From positions 1 to 56,646 of the forward strand of contig JAOMCX010000008.1 in NCBI GenBank assembly GCA_028345195.1: a DNA stretch of 56,646 nt, written 5' to 3'. The DNA comes from Candidatus Nitrosopelagicus sp. (GTDB lineage Archaea > Thermoproteota > Nitrososphaeria > Nitrososphaerales > Nitrosopumilaceae). The position numbers and the translations under genes were made by a program. The notes beneath the pieces were generated by a model. That model was not told the DNA's origin. It did no database searches and worked only from the letters and a program-made list of their open reading frames with translations. Positions 7,322 through 15,225 of the stretch are shown in pieces (within the stretch, counting starts at the first letter, position 1; each line of letters begins with the position of its first letter).

Positions 7322-7923
7322 CGAAATTTCTTTTTTACAAATTTTGATAGGCCCAATTTCTTCAGCTCTTCAGATTCTTTGAGGACTGAAGTGTATTGGT
7401 CAAATTTATGCTTCTTTAATTTTGTTTTAATCTCAGGATATGAATTTCCAAGAATTTTTAATGCATAAATTCCTGCATTGGATGCCTTATTCACCCCCAC
7501 AGCTACAACTGGCGAACCAGTAGGCATTTCTGAAATCGATAAAAGAGAATCTAGACCTCCAAACGCAGAGTATTTGTTTTTGTCAGTTTTTTTCATTTGT
7601 TTATCATTATAGACCATTATTGGGACACCTATTACAGGAATAGTTGTATGGGATGCAATCATTCCCGGAAGATGTGCCGCACCACCTGCGCCAGCAATAA
7701 TGACTTTGAATTTACTTTTTTCAGCATGTTTTGCATATTCGTTTAATCTTTCAGGAGTTCTGTGTGCTGAAATAATCTGATCTTCATGAGGTATTGAAAA
7801 TGAATCCAATATCTCTGCTGCACCGTGCATGATACGACTATCAGAGCTTGACCCCATGATTATTCCAACAAGTGGTTTTTTTGTTACCAATAATCTTTCA
7901 TACTTTTTGCTATTTTTAAACAA
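7318..7923 (-). CDS. purE: N5-carboxyaminoimidazole ribonucleotide mutase
   Basis: Moves the carboxylate of N5-CAIR to C4 in de novo purine synthesis. The class I PurE signature is present: G-I-I-M-G-S-S-S-D, then S-A-H-R-T-P-E-R and A-G-A-G-G-A-A-H-L-P-G-M. It is 201 aa from a TTG at 7923; no ATG is in frame, and a TTG at 7890 would remove 11 residues. The C-terminal 40 residues are a basic extension. It is divergent from purK (55 bp between start codons), so the two partner enzymes share one promoter region. Confidence 0.94.
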   Translation of the reverse strand: MFKNSKKYERLLVTKKPLVGIIMGSSSDSRIMHGAAEILDSFSIPHEDQIISAHRTPERLNEYAKHAEKSKFKVIIAGAGGAAHLPGMIASHTTIPVIGVPIMVYNDKQMKKTDKNKYSAFGGLDSLLSISEMPTGSPVVAVGVNKASNAGIYALKILGNSYPEIKTKLKKHKFDQYTSVLKESEELKKLGLSKFVKKKFR

Positions 7924-7978
7924 TTTTAATCAAAAATTCTCGGCTAAACTATTAGTAATACAAAATTTGTTTTAGAGT

Positions 7979-9124
7979 ATGAGTAAAATTTTAGGCATAA
8001 TTGGTGGAGGTCAACTAGGAATGATGCTTACAGAAGCAGCACAAAATTTGGACGATATATCAAAAATAATAGTTTTAGATCCTACTGAGAATTGTCCTGC
8101 CGCAAAAGTTGGAGCTCAACAAATCATTGCAGATTTTAAAGATGAAGATGCAATAAAAAAATTATCTGAATTATCAGATATTATAACATACGAAATTGAA
8201 TCTGGCAATAGTGATGTTTTAAAAAAACTAGAAGAGCATACTGAAATCAATCCCTCTCCAGATACATTAAAAATTATTCAAGACAAATTACTTCAAAAAC
8301 AATTTTTGAAAGAAAATAACATAGCAGTTGCAGATTTTGAAAAAGTTGAAAATAAAGATGAAATAAATATAATGATAGATAAAATGGGACTTCCATTATT
8401 ATTGAAAACTAGAAGAGATGCATATGACGGACGAGGAAATTATAAAATTAATACAAAAGCAGACGTAGACGATGCATTAGATTTGTTTAAAGATAAATCT
8501 TTGATGGTAGAAAAATTTGTAAAATTTGAAAAAGAAGTTTCAGTTATAGCTGCAAGAAATACAAAAGGAGAAATTGCAACATACCCAGTAGTTGAAAATA
8601 TTCACGAAAATAATATTTTAAGAACTACAATCGCTCCTGGAAGAGTTTCTGAAAATGTAAAAAAACAAGCAGAAAAAATTGCCGAAAAAACAATGGAGGT
8701 GTTACATGGGGCAGGTGTTTTTGGCATAGAAATGTTTGTTACAAAAGATGATGAAATTTTAATAAATGAAATTGCTCCTAGAGTACATAATTCAGGTCAC
8801 CATACATTACAATCATGTAGCACATCACAGTTTGAACAACATCTTAGAGCTATTTTAGGAATGGATTTAGGAGATTCATCCATAAAATCACCCACAATAA
8901 TGTATAATATTTTGGGACCTAAAACATTTCAAGGCGAATACAATGTGCTAATGAAAAAACAAGATAATATTCATCTGAAAATGTATGGAAAATTGGAATC
9001 AAAACCTCAAAGAAAAATTGGTCATGTGAATATAGTGGATAAAGAAAATCGAGGAATCGAGGAATTATTTAATCAAGTCGAAGATCTAAAGAAAAATTTG
9101 GTCATCGAACCAAAACAAACCTAG
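7979..9124 (+). CDS. purK: 5-(carboxyamino)imidazole ribonucleotide synthase
   Basis: ATP-grasp enzyme that makes N5-CAIR from AIR, bicarbonate and ATP, handing it to PurE. It is 381 aa, a normal length. The N-terminus has I-L-G-I-I-G-G-G-Q-L-G-M-M, the ATP-grasp core has L-L-K-T-R-R-D-A-Y-D-G-R-G-N-Y, and the metal-binding region is E-I-A-P-R-V-H-N-S-G-H-H-T. The ATG at 7979 follows a TATA-like ATTAGTAATA centred about 24 nt upstream. Confidence 0.95.
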   Translation: MSKILGIIGGGQLGMMLTEAAQNLDDISKIIVLDPTENCPAAKVGAQQIIADFKDEDAIKKLSELSDIITYEIESGNSDVLKKLEEHTEINPSPDTLKIIQDKLLQKQFLKENNIAVADFEKVENKDEINIMIDKMGLPLLLKTRRDAYDGRGNYKINTKADVDDALDLFKDKSLMVEKFVKFEKEVSVIAARNTKGEIATYPVVENIHENNILRTTIAPGRVSENVKKQAEKIAEKTMEVLHGAGVFGIEMFVTKDDEILINEIAPRVHNSGHHTLQSCSTSQFEQHLRAILGMDLGDSSIKSPTIMYNILGPKTFQGEYNVLMKKQDNIHLKMYGKLESKPQRKIGHVNIVDKENRGIEELFNQVEDLKKNLVIEPKQT

Positions 9125-9179
9125 TACTAGTTCCAAAATTACCAAAATGGTTTATTAATACTTGATTTTAAAAATCTGT

Positions 9180-9569
9180 ATGTTGCTAAAAGTATCTGTA
9201 GTAATAACGGGAATCGCTATCGGATTGTTGGTGCTTTATGGTGCAGATGTCGCAGTTGCAATGAGTAATCCAGATCATGAAGGTTTCTTACCATTAAATG
9301 ACATGCAAAGAGGCATGGGATTAGGAGGACCAGCTTTAATTTTACCAATAATTGCATTCTTCATATCAATTAAAGAATCGTCTAAAGTATTAGGAGGGCT
9401 GATAATAATTGCTGGTGTTTTGATTTTAATCGGTGGATTGGCAATGGTTGGAAGCCCAGCACCTGAAGGCGTGGATAGAGACCCAATTTCCTCAATTGCA
9501 ATGTTATTTGCACCAGGAATTTTCCAGATTGTATTAGGTGCAATAAAAATAAAAAAGTCTTCAAATTAG
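9180..9569 (+). CDS. Small integral membrane protein, unknown function
   Basis: 129 aa from the ATG at 9180. A TTTATTAATA box is centred about 25 nt upstream, so a longer TTG start at 9162 is unlikely. About four hydrophobic segments are visible: residues ~5-25, a Gly/Pro-rich one from ~48, ~70-90, and a last one near the C-terminus ending I-K-I-K-K-S-S-N. I do not recognise the family. It runs into a zinc-ribbon mini-gene 7 bp downstream and then DedA, all on one strand. Confidence 0.7.
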   Translation: MLLKVSVVITGIAIGLLVLYGADVAVAMSNPDHEGFLPLNDMQRGMGLGGPALILPIIAFFISIKESSKVLGGLIIIAGVLILIGGLAMVGSPAPEGVDRDPISSIAMLFAPGIFQIVLGAIKIKKSSN

Positions 9570-9576
9570 ATTTCAC

Positions 9577-9708
9577 ATGCCAAAATGTGAAAAATGCGGA
9601 GAAAACACTAGTAAAGGTTATGATTGTGAGCATACTAAATTTGAAGAGTATTGCAAAGAATGTTACACAGAATTACACTACTACATAAACGAAAAAGAAA
9701 ATGAGTGA
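9577..9708 (+). CDS. 43-aa zinc-ribbon protein
   Basis: Starts MPKCEKCGENTSKGYDC and continues E-Y-C-K-E-C-Y: two CxxC pairs plus one extra Cys, with a His between them. This is a compact zinc ribbon with 22 residues between pairs. Its TGA overlaps the ATG of the DedA gene (8 nt, ATGAGTGA), indicating translational coupling. Role unknown. Confidence 0.7.
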   Translation: MPKCEKCGENTSKGYDCEHTKFEEYCKECYTELHYYINEKENE

Positions 9709-10231
9709 ATTACAAGTATTAGTCCAATGGATTGCAGATTTACTTTCTGAATATTTGTACACAGGTGTGTTTGTTGCAGCATTAATTGAAACAATAATTC
9801 CACCAATACCAACCATGGCGGTGTTTCCAACTGCAGGATTTATTGCATCACAGAATGGTCTCAGTGTTGCAGAAGCAGTATTGTTAGGTATTGTAGGGGG
9901 ATTAGGTGCATCTATTGGTTCTACCGTCATTTATCTAATTGCTCTAAAATTAGGCAGAACAGCATTATTAAAATATCTAAACAAAGTCAGAATTTCTGAA
10001 AAAAAATTAAACAGAGTAGAAAAATGGTTTGAGAAATATGGTGATAAGGCAGTTTTATTTGGGAGGATGGTTCCCGTGTTTAGAGAAATGATTTCAGTTC
10101 CTGCAGGATTATTGAAAATGAGCATCAAGAAATTTTTACTATATACAATACTGGGTTCATGTGCATGGGGAGTTACTATGGTGTTAGTAGGATATTTCTT
10201 TGGATTAACTGCTTTTGAGATGATCATATAG
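9701..10231 (+). CDS. DedA-family membrane protein
   Basis: 176 aa. The DedA/SNARE-associated signature is present: the glycine-rich segment I-V-G-G-L-G-A-S-I-G-S-T-V-I-Y, and F-G-R-M-V-P-V-F-R-E-M-I-S-V-P-A-G with the key charged and Pro residues inside the membrane region. Four to five hydrophobic stretches are visible. DedA proteins flip or recycle lipid carriers and phospholipids and are linked to membrane homeostasis; the lipid used here cannot be told. It overlaps the zinc-ribbon mini-gene by 8 nt. Confidence 0.88.
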   Translation: MSELQVLVQWIADLLSEYLYTGVFVAALIETIIPPIPTMAVFPTAGFIASQNGLSVAEAVLLGIVGGLGASIGSTVIYLIALKLGRTALLKYLNKVRISEKKLNRVEKWFEKYGDKAVLFGRMVPVFREMISVPAGLLKMSIKKFLLYTILGSCAWGVTMVLVGYFFGLTAFEMII

Positions 10232-10271
10232 TTTAACATACTTTAAAAAATAGAAAAAATTGATAATTAAC

Positions 10272-10958
10272 ATGAAAGCTATAATTTTAGCAGGCGGTAG
10301 AGGAAAACGGTTACGTCCAATTACAGATAAAATCCCAAAACCACTAATTCCAATTAACAATAAACCACTAATAGAGCTAACCATAAAATATCTAAAAAAA
10401 TATGGAATAACAGAAATTATTATCTCAAGTGGATACAAATCAAATCTAATAGAAAAATTTCTTAAAAAGAAAAAAAATTTTGGATGTAAAATAATTTTTT
10501 CAACTGAAAAAACACCTCTAGGTACAGGAGGTGCAATTAAAAAAGCATTAAAACATGTTAATGAAGAATCATTTTTAGTTCTAAATGGAGATATTGTTAC
10601 AAACATTGATTTGAAGAAAATTTTAAAAAAATCCAATACCATCGCTGCAAATGAATTAAAAACTAAATTTGGTACAATGGATATAAAAAATAATAAAATT
10701 CTAAAATTTAATGAGAAAAAGGATGTTACAGATATTTGGATGAATCCCGGGATATACCATCTTTCAAAAGATATTGAAAAGTTAATTCCAAAAAAAGGAA
10801 GTTTGGAAGGACTAGTTTTTCCAAAAATGGTGAAAAATAAGACCCTGGAAACGGTAAAATTCAAGAATGTACTGTGGTTTTCAATAGATTCTCATAAAGA
10901 TATTGAAGAATGTTCAAAAGAAATAAAATCAAAAAAATATTCCAAATATTTCAAATGA
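10272..10958 (+). CDS. Sugar-1-phosphate nucleotidyltransferase
   Basis: 228 aa from the ATG at 10272 (a TTG at 10260 is in frame but less likely). The N-terminus M-K-A-I-I-L-A-G-G-R-G-K-R-L-R-P with T-D-K-I-P-K-P-L-I-P is the nucleotide-binding signature of NDP-sugar pyrophosphorylases. G-T-G-G-A-I and V-L-N-G-D-I follow, the latter holding a metal-binding Asp. The C-terminal acetyltransferase-like domain of bifunctional enzymes is absent. The sugar and nucleotide are unknown; mannose-1-phosphate guanylyltransferase-like is most probable. Its stop overlaps the next ATG (ATGA), so it heads a four-gene operon. Confidence 0.88.
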   Translation: MKAIILAGGRGKRLRPITDKIPKPLIPINNKPLIELTIKYLKKYGITEIIISSGYKSNLIEKFLKKKKNFGCKIIFSTEKTPLGTGGAIKKALKHVNEESFLVLNGDIVTNIDLKKILKKSNTIAANELKTKFGTMDIKNNKILKFNEKKDVTDIWMNPGIYHLSKDIEKLIPKKGSLEGLVFPKMVKNKTLETVKFKNVLWFSIDSHKDIEECSKEIKSKKYSKYFK

Positions 10959-11932
10959 GAAGATTATCTTACAGTCTAGGTTCATTACTTTCAATTAAGG
11001 AAGTTTTAGAATGTTCAAAAAAACTAAATGAAATAAAACCCGAAGTTATGTGGATTCCTGAAACGTGGGGCATGGAAAATTTTTCCATGTTGGGACTTTC
11101 ATCTAAAGAGAATACATTTTCAAAAATTGGATCATCAATTATTAACATTTACTCCAGGAGTCCAAGTTTAATTGCAATGGGAGCCTCCACTGTCGATATA
11201 ATTTCTAATGGCAGGTTAATACTTGGATTAGGTACTAGTAGTGTACCAATTGTAGAAAATTTTCATGGCAATTCATTTGAATCCCCAATACAAAGAATGA
11301 AAGAATATGTTGAAATCATACGTATGGCAATGCGTAGTGAAAAAATTAATTATTCTGGAAAAATTTTTTCGTTGAGAGATTTTTCATTGTTAACAAAACC
11401 AATAAGAAAAGAAATTCCAATTTACCTTGCAGCTGTTAATCAAAAAATGGTAGAAATGACATGGGATATTGCAGACGGTGTAATATTTTATTTGAGGCCA
11501 AAAAGTGAGATGAAGTATACAATTTCCAAAATGCAAGAAAAGAAAAAAATTGATACTGCATTACAAATAATTACATGTATTCACAATGATGGTGAAAAAG
11601 CTAGAAACCGCGCAAAAAAAACTCTTAGTTTTTATATTGCAGTGGGAAAAATTTATCGAGAATTTTTACAATCAACCGGGTATTCTAAAGAAACAAAAAT
11701 AATTCATGATGAATATAAAAAAGAAGGATTAAATGGTTTAGAGAAATTCGTATCCGAGAATATGTTAGATGATCTATGTATTGCAGGAACACCGGACACT
11801 GCAAATAAAAAATTAGATGAATTTAGAAATGCAGGAATCAATTTACCTATAATTCAATTTAACCCAATAGATAATGTGAGAGAATCATTCGAATTATTAA
11901 CAAATACATTTTCAGGAGAATCAAATGAATAA
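10955..11932 (+). CDS. F420-dependent LLM-class oxidoreductase
   Basis: 325 aa from the ATG at 10955, which overlaps the preceding TGA. It is a luciferase-like monooxygenase (TIM barrel) protein of the Mer/F420-dependent type: an early M-W-I-P-E-T-W-G-M-E-N-F, then A-M-G-A-S-T-V-D-I-I-S-N-G-R-L-I-L-G-L-G-T, the usual helix-strand before the F420 phosphate site, and P-I-Y-L-A-A-V-N-Q-K-M. Relatives reduce methylene-tetrahydromethanopterin or oxidise alcohols and sugar phosphates with F420. Translational overlap with the thiolase downstream (8 nt) suggests a hydride-transfer step in the same pathway; the substrate is unknown. Confidence 0.87.
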   Translation: MRRLSYSLGSLLSIKEVLECSKKLNEIKPEVMWIPETWGMENFSMLGLSSKENTFSKIGSSIINIYSRSPSLIAMGASTVDIISNGRLILGLGTSSVPIVENFHGNSFESPIQRMKEYVEIIRMAMRSEKINYSGKIFSLRDFSLLTKPIRKEIPIYLAAVNQKMVEMTWDIADGVIFYLRPKSEMKYTISKMQEKKKIDTALQIITCIHNDGEKARNRAKKTLSFYIAVGKIYREFLQSTGYSKETKIIHDEYKKEGLNGLEKFVSENMLDDLCIAGTPDTANKKLDEFRNAGINLPIIQFNPIDNVRESFELLTNTFSGESNE

Positions 11933-13031
11933 GGTGGCAATAGTAGGTACAGGACAAACAAAATTTTCAAAAGATGACAGCGATATTGAAAAATTACTTT
12001 TTGAATCATCTAGTAAATGTATTCAATCTATGAATGATTGTGACTCAAAGGATATAGACGGAGTTCTTGTCTCAACAAATAACAATTCAAAATATCTTGG
12101 CGCAATTTTGTCAGAAACAATGGGCATACAGCCTAAGATTTCACATTCGATCGAGCATCTTTGTAGTTCCGGTACGAACGCCATAATTTCTGCGTACGCA
12201 TACATTTCTTCAGGATTATCAGATGTGATCTTAGTGTCAGGAGTAGAATCTGCAACTAATCCAGGTCAAATTTTGGAATGGGATAAATCTAGAGGAGCAC
12301 TTGAACATCCAATCTATTGGGGCTCAATGCTTACTAAATCACATAAAAGAAAATTCCAAACAACTGAAGAAGAATTGGCCATAGTATCTGCTAAAAACCA
12401 CAAACAAGCTATGGACAATCCATTTGCATATAGTAATGAAGCTAGAACAATATCTGAAGTAATGAATTCAAAACAAATTACAGATGACCTTAGAATTTTA
12501 GACTGTTCACGTTCATGTTCAGGAAGTTCGTCAATATTATTGGCATCTGAAGAAAGAGCAAAAATATTGTCTGAGCAACCAATTTGGATTACAGGAATTG
12601 GACAAAAAACTACATCTGCCAGTTTTACAAAGAATATTCTTGAAGAAATTGAAAGTACAAGAATAGCAGCAAATTTGGCATATAAAATGGCAAAAATTGA
12701 AGCAAAAAATATTGATGTGGCAGAAGTGCATGATGCGTTTTCAGTTTGTGAGTTAATGGCAATATCCGAATTAGGAATAACATCAAATGAGAAAAGTGGA
12801 GAATTTGTTAGAAATTTATTCAATACCGAAAATAGAATGATAAATCCACGGGGAGGATTGATTGGAGCTGGACATCCATTAGGAGCTACTGGAATATCTC
12901 AAACAATAGAAATCACAAATCAACTTCAAAATAAATCCAATAAACGTCAAATTTCCAATACAAAGACAGGATTAATTCATAATATGTCTGCAGCAGGAAC
13001 ATCAAGTTCAATTATGGTATTACAAAATTGA
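11925..13031 (+). CDS. Thiolase-family (archaeal / SCP-x type) acyl-CoA enzyme
   Basis: 368 aa. The nucleophilic Cys is in H-L-C-S-S-G-T-N-A, and the C-terminal G-G-L-I-G-A-G-H-P-L-G-A-T-G carries the catalytic His. H-D-A-F-S-V-C-E is the second-half core motif. The usual late Cys (C-x-G near the end) is not obvious: the position reads N-M-S-A-A-G-T. In archaea this type pairs with a DUF35 protein, as here (next gene, 4-nt overlap), and can work as acetoacetyl-CoA thiolase. Without the late Cys the reaction may differ. Neither its upstream LLM partner nor the nucleotidyltransferase is part of the known mevalonate complex. Confidence 0.85.
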   Translation: MNKVAIVGTGQTKFSKDDSDIEKLLFESSSKCIQSMNDCDSKDIDGVLVSTNNNSKYLGAILSETMGIQPKISHSIEHLCSSGTNAIISAYAYISSGLSDVILVSGVESATNPGQILEWDKSRGALEHPIYWGSMLTKSHKRKFQTTEEELAIVSAKNHKQAMDNPFAYSNEARTISEVMNSKQITDDLRILDCSRSCSGSSSILLASEERAKILSEQPIWITGIGQKTTSASFTKNILEEIESTRIAANLAYKMAKIEAKNIDVAEVHDAFSVCELMAISELGITSNEKSGEFVRNLFNTENRMINPRGGLIGAGHPLGATGISQTIEITNQLQNKSNKRQISNTKTGLIHNMSAAGTSSSIMVLQN

Positions 13032-13351
13032 CATTTTTTGAAGAACAATTGGAACAAGGAATTTTTCAAATATGTTATTGTAGAAAATGTAACTATACAA
13101 TATGGCCTCCTAAAGAAATTTGTCACAAATGTTATAGTAAATCCGATTGGAAAAAATCTACAAATATTGGAAAAATATTGGAATTTTCAAAAAAAGCATC
13201 CATGTACTTTGGATTAATTGAAATTGATAATGGCATACGTATTTTGGGAGATATAAGTTCCACATCAACTCCTAAAATAGGTCAATCAGTCAGAATGAAT
13301 GTATCATTTAATTCTAAACCAAATTATTCATTTATTGTTGAAAACAATTAG
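13028..13351 (+). CDS. DUF35 zinc-ribbon/OB-fold acyl-CoA-associated protein
   Basis: 107 aa from a TTG whose bases overlap the thiolase stop (TTGA). The rubredoxin-like zinc ribbon is C-Y-C-R-K-C...C-H-K-C in the first 40 residues, followed by a beta-rich OB-fold half (F-G-L-I-E-I-D-N-G-I-R-I-L-G). In the archaeal HMG-CoA synthase/thiolase complex such a protein bridges the two enzymes' active sites by binding CoA. Here it is coupled to the thiolase only, since HMG-CoA synthase is 6.7 kb away and of another type. Confidence 0.87.
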   Translation: MTFFEEQLEQGIFQICYCRKCNYTIWPPKEICHKCYSKSDWKKSTNIGKILEFSKKASMYFGLIEIDNGIRILGDISSTSTPKIGQSVRMNVSFNSKPNYSFIVENN

Positions 13352-13408
13352 CAATAGGTCATTACAGAATAACCTGTATTACTATATTCAATAATATGTA
13401 TACAGAGT

Positions 13409-13966
13409 ATGAGATCCAAGTTAAAAATAGAAAATAAAACAAAATCACTTAATTTTAAAAAAATTGCACAAACTAGAAGACAAAGAGGATATAATTGGGA
13501 AGATACACTAGTAAAACGATTCAACAAACTGGAGAATTGGAAAGCTTTTAGATTAGGATCACCTAGTGTGGCATTACCGGATATTTTATGTGTCGATAAT
13601 GAAGATAGTATAATATTCACTATTGAAGCAAAATCTGGAACGGGCACTACATTGACGGTCCCATTTGATCAGATAACTCGATGTCTAAATTGGACAAATA
13701 ATTTTACAGTGTATAAAATACGAAAAGTCATACTTGCATTCAAATTTTTATCTAAAAAAAGAATTGGAGTAGGTCAATATGAAAAAAGAGAATTAAGAGA
13801 ATTTTACAAAGTATGGAATGAAAAGAAGAGTCCTATTGACATTGTATGCAAATATGATGGTACAACATATGCCTTAATTCAGGGAGAAAAGAAAAAAATG
13901 GATTTAAAAGATTACAAAATGCCATTCATATCTAAACATAGAAAAATAAGATCAAAAGGCAATTAG
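13409..13966 (+). CDS. hjc: Hjc-type Holliday junction resolvase homologue
   Basis: Resolves four-way DNA junctions in recombination. The archaeal Hjc nuclease core is visible: R-x-R-G-Y-N-W-E (E31), L-P-D-I-L (D58) and I-E-A-K-S-G (E73, K75), the complete metal-binding set of the PD-(D/E)xK fold. At 185 aa it is longer than the usual 130-140 aa, with an extra basic C-terminal ~55 residues (K-K-K-M-D-L-K-D-Y-K). It stands alone between the DUF35 gene and a hypothetical gene. A variant role, such as a related repair nuclease, is possible. Confidence 0.85.
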   Translation: MRSKLKIENKTKSLNFKKIAQTRRQRGYNWEDTLVKRFNKLENWKAFRLGSPSVALPDILCVDNEDSIIFTIEAKSGTGTTLTVPFDQITRCLNWTNNFTVYKIRKVILAFKFLSKKRIGVGQYEKRELREFYKVWNEKKSPIDIVCKYDGTTYALIQGEKKKMDLKDYKMPFISKHRKIRSKGN

Positions 13967-13981
13967 CACTATGTATTAGAA

Positions 13982-14010
13982 AATTTGTCTTTATTTATTA
14001 ATGACAAATT
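13982..14010. promoter_or_regulatory. Inverted repeat embracing a TATA box
   Basis: AATTTGTC (13982-13989) and GACAAATT (14003-14010) are exact inverted copies around a 13-nt spacer containing TTATTTATT, the TATA-like box of the gene at 14017. The arrangement is typical of an operator blocking TBP access. The regulator is unknown. Confidence 0.45.
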
Positions 14011-14016
14011 ATTGAA

Positions 14017-14382
14017 ATGTGTATGAGCTTCTCAGATTTCATCGATGAACGTATGCTGATTAGTAAAAACGTTCTAGGAGACAAAGAAATGAAAATCAAA
14101 GTAATCGAAGTATCCGATGAAACAACGCCCTTGCAATGGAAATTTGGCGATAGAGTAAAAGTTACCAAAGTCATAATAACAATAAAACACCTTAAAACAC
14201 AAAAAATTGAAGAAGGTGAATTAGACATAGAGGAGGTAGAGAAGAGACTGGTCCAAGATAGACACTACACATCAACAAACAGATGGGTCCCTACAAAAGA
14301 AATTAAAAATGGATACGTAGTAAATTCAAGACACACAACACTCATCAGCGATGCACATGCACTTGACATGATAGTGTTCTAA
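14017..14382 (+). CDS. Conserved hypothetical protein, 121 aa
   Basis: Starts at ATG 14017 (or ATG 14023, two codons later), about 22 nt after the centre of a TATA box. The protein has no membrane segment and no Cys cluster; it is beta-rich and charged (W-K-F-G-D-R-V-K-V-T-K-V-I-I-T-I-K-H-L). I do not recognise the family. A perfect 8-bp inverted repeat around its TATA box suggests controlled expression. Confidence 0.7.
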   Translation: MCMSFSDFIDERMLISKNVLGDKEMKIKVIEVSDETTPLQWKFGDRVKVTKVIITIKHLKTQKIEEGELDIEEVEKRLVQDRHYTSTNRWVPTKEIKNGYVVNSRHTTLISDAHALDMIVF

Positions 14383-14422
14383 TGGTCAGAAACTTTAAGA
14401 ACCTACATTTTGAACAATTTTT

Positions 14423-14734
14423 ATGATAACAAAGGAGATTTCTGTAGATGGTGCAGATTACAAATTAACTTTAACTGATCAAGTATTGAATCAGGTGGAT
14501 AATCTAAAGGCCCTTTATGCAACGGCTGCCGAAGATCCTGAAAGTTTTGAACAGGTAAGTTCAGAAATTTCAGCTGCAATTAACAATATTGCCGAATCTG
14601 TATCTCCAGAAGTTTCAGATGGACATTTGGACGGACTAATACAAGAAGTTTTCAAAGCTGTTGAAGATAAGAAATCCGAAGTTGACAAACAACTAAAAGA
14701 TAAAGATTCTAAAATTTCAAAAAAGAAGAAGTAA
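14423..14734 (+). CDS. Small acidic-helical protein with Lys-rich tail
   Basis: 103 aa. The N-terminal ~20 residues are beta-like (I-S-V-D-G-A-D-Y-K-L-T-L-T), the middle is an acidic helical region (residues 20-80), and the end is a lysine-rich tail (D-K-D-S-K-I-S-K-K-K-K). No known domain. Its stop abuts the stop of the convergent gene at 14735 with no spacer. Confidence 0.65.
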   Translation: MITKEISVDGADYKLTLTDQVLNQVDNLKALYATAAEDPESFEQVSSEISAAINNIAESVSPEVSDGHLDGLIQEVFKAVEDKKSEVDKQLKDKDSKISKKKK

Positions 14735-15112
14735 TTATTTTAAATCGTTTGCGACATCGTATATTTTAAAAATCATTTTGTCATCTTGTAATGATTTTAT
14801 AATTGAATTTCGAATATGTTTTACTCGTAGCGGATCTTCAGAGTATATCTCTTTAATTTTTTCAATTTCACCGATAAAATAATGATTTTCAAAATAATTT
14901 TGAATTTTTTTCTGTAGTTTTGAAAATTCAGTATTTTTGTCTGAAAATTCATCAGATTTTCTAACTAAAACTCGCAATAATCCATTGATTTTAGTTAATT
15001 CCACATCCAATACAAAAAAATCTTCTTTAGAATCTCCGAGATTTTTAATTATATCATAACTGTTTAAAATTTTCTTCATTAGATCATGAAAGTATTCGTC
15101 AACTACAACCAT
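14735..15112 (-). CDS. Hypothetical all-helical protein, 125 aa
   Basis: Predicted to be entirely alpha-helical and charged, with no Cys, signal peptide or membrane segment. The stretch D-P-L-R-V-K-H-I-R-N-S-I-I-K-S-L-Q-D-D lies in the last third. No family is recognised. It starts at ATG 15112, divergent from threonine synthase. Confidence 0.65.
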   Translation of the reverse strand: MVVVDEYFHDLMKKILNSYDIIKNLGDSKEDFFVLDVELTKINGLLRVLVRKSDEFSDKNTEFSKLQKKIQNYFENHYFIGEIEKIKEIYSEDPLRVKHIRNSIIKSLQDDKMIFKIYDVANDLK

Positions 15113-15225
15113 GTTATATCTAATTAAAAATTAGTTCTAAATCTTTACTTAGTGAATATTATGAAAATATGAGGTAAAGATTTTCAATCCAGCCTTTAAA
15201 TTAGTAGCAAAACGTGGTTAGAATC

